Shown here in pieces: positions 5,218-7,503 of a stretch of DNA of 7,503 nt. The first letter of the stretch is position 1. Each line of letters begins with the position of its first letter. The notes beneath the pieces were generated by a model. The model saw nothing but the letters and a program-made list of their open reading frames with translations. It was not told where the DNA came from and ran no database searches. The DNA lies in assembly GCA_035630195.1 (NCBI GenBank), contig DASQLD010000499.1, forward strand, positions 1 through 7,503, in the 5' to 3' direction. Made by a program: the position numbers and the translations under genes. The DNA is from DASQDN01 sp035630195 (GTDB lineage: Bacteria > Acidobacteriota > Terriglobia > Bryobacterales > Bryobacteraceae).

Positions 5218-7503
5218 ATGAACAACGTTCGTTCTATTCTTCGCCCGCTGCTGTTTTTTGCTGTGACGGGTATCGCTTTTTCCCAAGATGTAACCGGTTC
5301 TGTGCAAGGCAAGGTGACGGATCCGACCGGCGCAATGATTCCGAATGTCCGGCTGGAACTGATCAATGAACAGACCAATGCGACGGCTACACAGGTAAGT
5401 ACAGCGGAAGGCACTTATATCTTCAATCTGGTTGCTCCGGGCCGGTATAAGGTACGCGCGTCGGCGACAGGGTTCGGCACGGCGGAGTTGTCCGGTGTGA
5501 CGGTCAATGTGAATCGCGCTACTCGCGCTGATATTAGCTTGAAGGTGGGCGCTGTCGCGGAGACCGTCGAAGTTTCGGCAACGGTTTCCCGAGTGGACAC
5601 GGTGACGGCTCAGATTAGCACGAGCGCGAATACAAAAATGGTGACGGAACTGCCTTCGGCCTCGCGGAACGTGCTGAAGTTTGCGGAACTGGCGCCTGGG
5701 GTTACCATCAACAATCCGGACTCACAGGTGCTTAATATCGAGGGGTCCAGCGCAAACGTGAATGGAAATCGGCAGTGTCGAAATGTCTTCTATCTGGACG
5801 GCAGCGACAACACCGCGTCCTTCCGAAACACGGCGCTGCAATTTCCGAATCCTGAGGCAGTGCAGGAGGTGAATATCGCGACGTCGAACACCTCGGCTGA
5901 ATTCGGTAAGCAGCCTGGAGGCGTGTTCAACATCATTACGAGATCGGGAACAAACGAATTTCATGGATCGGCGTTTCACTTTTTTACCGATAGCGCGTTG
6001 AATGCAAATTCGTGGGCTCGGAATCGAAGTGGATCGGACAGAGCACCGGCGGAACTGAGGCAAACGGGAGGAACGCTAGGCGGTCCCATTGTGCGGGACA
6101 AGCTGTTCTTCTTCGGATCGTACATGCATTATCGCGATCAGGACGCAGGGTTTCAGAATACGATTCGCTTTCCTACGGCAGCGATGTATGCGGGAGATTT
6201 CTCCCAATTTCCGCAGCAGTTGTCGGATCCCGATACCGGGCAGCCGCTGCCCGGCAATATAATCCCGCAACGACTTCGCGATCCTGTGGCGCAGCGCTTC
6301 TTCGAGCTCATCCCTACTGTGCCTAATTTCGATGATCGCTATGTATGGTCGTACGTGAATCCCGTGAAGAACAATGAGATTCTGGGCAAGGTCGATTACA
6401 ACCTCGGCTCAATGCACTCGTTCATGGTGAGCTACTTCCGGACGTTTGGTGACCAGCAGATTGCGAATACGGCCGCCAATGGAAATATTCCGTACTGGGG
6501 TCCGCAGGTGAATGACAGCAGTCAGCATACCGGATCGGTCCGGCACACGTGGACGGCAAGTCCGACGACCCTTGTTCAGTCACGATTTGCCATTGCTAGG
6601 CATATCGCGGACCGGACGAACGTGAACATCGGTGAGAATCTGGCGGACTTCGGCGCGATCTGGCCGGACTCGCAAGAGGGCGCTCGCAAGTATCTCCCGC
6701 GCATTGCCATCTCGCAGGGGCCGACGGGACACCTTGGATTTCTGAGTTTGTTCGACCAGAATAATTTTCGGTTTGGTTCGACGGTGTCGCATACGCGCGG
6801 CAAGCATAACTTCCGGTTCGGCGCAGAAGCGCAGCGTGATACGGTGGCGCAGTTCAATGATCAGGATGGCGCGAACTTTAACTTCGACGGCCGCGCGTCG
6901 TCCCTGGGACGGGGGCAGAATGTCTTTGGCTATGCGATGGCGGACTTTGTTATGGGACGCGTGGCCACATTCAGCACGAGCGGGATTTTGGACTACAACC
7001 TCTCGAATTGGGCGTACTTTTTCTTCGTGCAGGACGAATGGAAGATCACTCCGCGGCTGACCCTTACGCCTGGTCTTCGGTATGAGCTCTACTCGCCCGT
7101 GTCGGAAGCCAACGACAAGGCGTCGGCTTTCTTTCTGGACCACAAATCGAACCAGTATTCCAATGCGCCGATGCATCTGGCGTTCCTTGGCGACGAGGGG
7201 ATTCCTTCGGGCTTTACGAAGCAGGATCGCAACAACTTTGCGCCGCGCCTGGGACTCGCCTACGACGTGCTCGGCGACGGCAAGACGGTTGTGCGGGGCG
7301 GCTTTGGGGTTTATTACATGTACAACCCGATGCAGATCCGGATGTGGAACGCGGAGGGAAATCCATGGCGTCCGGCTGCTTCCGGTGGTGAGGCGCGGCT
7401 CTACGATCCATGGGGCACCAGCAAGACGGTGGTCTACACACAACCGCCCACGCCGTTTAATCCCGATCCGAACGTATTTGTGTATCCGCCGCGGCTGACG
7501 AAT
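5218..7503 (+). CDS. Oar-like TonB-dependent receptor with carboxypeptidase-regulatory domain (3' end missing)
   Basis: An outer-membrane receptor, open through the window edge with 762 codons visible; related acidobacterial proteins are about 1000-1200 residues, so the rest of the barrel and the C-terminus lie outside. The signal peptide covers residues 1-22 (MNNVRSILRPLL to AFS). Residues about 25-110 are a carboxypeptidase-regulatory-like beta-sandwich (GSVQGKVTDPTGAMIPNV, EGTYIFNLVAPGRYKVRA, ATGF). The plug domain runs from about 120 to 250, with LPSASRN near 145, FYLDGSDNT, EFGKQPGGVFNIITRSGTN and EFHGSAFHFF. The barrel follows (GGTLGGPIVRDKLFFFGSY, FFVQDEWKITPRLTLTPGLR near 602-621, NNFAPRLGLAYD). 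Start ATG 5218 is supported by AAGAGAG (5203-5209) eight bases upstream. Proteins of this type move large ligands across the outer membrane using TonB energy, or act as surface adhesins; the ligand here is unknown. It is probably co-transcribed with the FG-GAP gene. Confidence 0.92.
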   Translation, partial: MNNVRSILRPLLFFAVTGIAFSQDVTGSVQGKVTDPTGAMIPNVRLELINEQTNATATQVSTAEGTYIFNLVAPGRYKVRASATGFGTAELSGVTVNVNRATRADISLKVGAVAETVEVSATVSRVDTVTAQISTSANTKMVTELPSASRNVLKFAELAPGVTINNPDSQVLNIEGSSANVNGNRQCRNVFYLDGSDNTASFRNTALQFPNPEAVQEVNIATSNTSAEFGKQPGGVFNIITRSGTNEFHGSAFHFFTDSALNANSWARNRSGSDRAPAELRQTGGTLGGPIVRDKLFFFGSYMHYRDQDAGFQNTIRFPTAAMYAGDFSQFPQQLSDPDTGQPLPGNIIPQRLRDPVAQRFFELIPTVPNFDDRYVWSYVNPVKNNEILGKVDYNLGSMHSFMVSYFRTFGDQQIANTAANGNIPYWGPQVNDSSQHTGSVRHTWTASPTTLVQSRFAIARHIADRTNVNIGENLADFGAIWPDSQEGARKYLPRIAISQGPTGHLGFLSLFDQNNFRFGSTVSHTRGKHNFRFGAEAQRDTVAQFNDQDGANFNFDGRASSLGRGQNVFGYAMADFVMGRVATFSTSGILDYNLSNWAYFFFVQDEWKITPRLTLTPGLRYELYSPVSEANDKASAFFLDHKSNQYSNAPMHLAFLGDEGIPSGFTKQDRNNFAPRLGLAYDVLGDGKTVVRGGFGVYYMYNPMQIRMWNAEGNPWRPAASGGEARLYDPWGTSKTVVYTQPPTPFNPDPNVFVYPPRLTN

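Noticed and set aside
6580..7443. Long minus-strand open frame of 287 codons
   Set aside because: It lies opposite the TonB receptor, whose plus-strand reading has clear receptor motifs throughout. The antisense product is Arg/His-rich with no domain, which is typical of a shadow frame in GC-rich coding DNA.

Overview
The window looks like a chromosomal piece of an Acidobacteriota genome, most likely of the Solibacter/Bryobacter type. This is inferred from the combination of genes, not from any marker gene. The combination is a PadR regulator translationally coupled to a gene with a GDLxERF motif, a secreted protein with two TIGR03437-like ('Solibacter C-terminal domain') halves, a large FG-GAP/VCBS-repeat protein, and an Oar-like TonB-dependent receptor with an N-terminal carboxypeptidase-regulatory domain. 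The sequence is moderately GC-rich throughout, and I see no abrupt change in composition, tRNA, rRNA, CRISPR array or insertion sequence.

Layout. 1-495 (minus): a PadR regulator and the first 47 codons of a following gene, overlapping by ATGA. 496-627: a divergent intergenic region with several short perfect inverted repeats. 628-1604 (plus): a secreted-protein gene broken by a one-base frameshift near 1111-1120; both halves read as one known type of acidobacterial protein. 1605-2226: about 620 bases with no gene I can support. 2227-2583 (plus): a small DoxX-like membrane protein. 2584-2971: about 390 bases without a gene, holding one perfect 7-bp stem-loop. 2972-5185 (plus): a 737-residue exported FG-GAP repeat protein with about ten repeat units. 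5218-7503 (plus): an outer-membrane TonB-dependent receptor, open to the end of the window with 762 codons visible.

How the genes fit together. The left pair is a regulator plus membrane-protein module common in this phylum. The right pair (FG-GAP protein and receptor) is separated by only 32 bases without a visible terminator and is probably one transcript. A calcium-binding beta-propeller protein made with a TonB receptor suggests joint surface binding or uptake, but the ligand cannot be read from the sequence. I did not find a clearly new system. The points most worth following are the frameshifted secreted protein, the propeller/receptor pair with its uncharacterised N-terminal domain, and the palindromes upstream of the genes.
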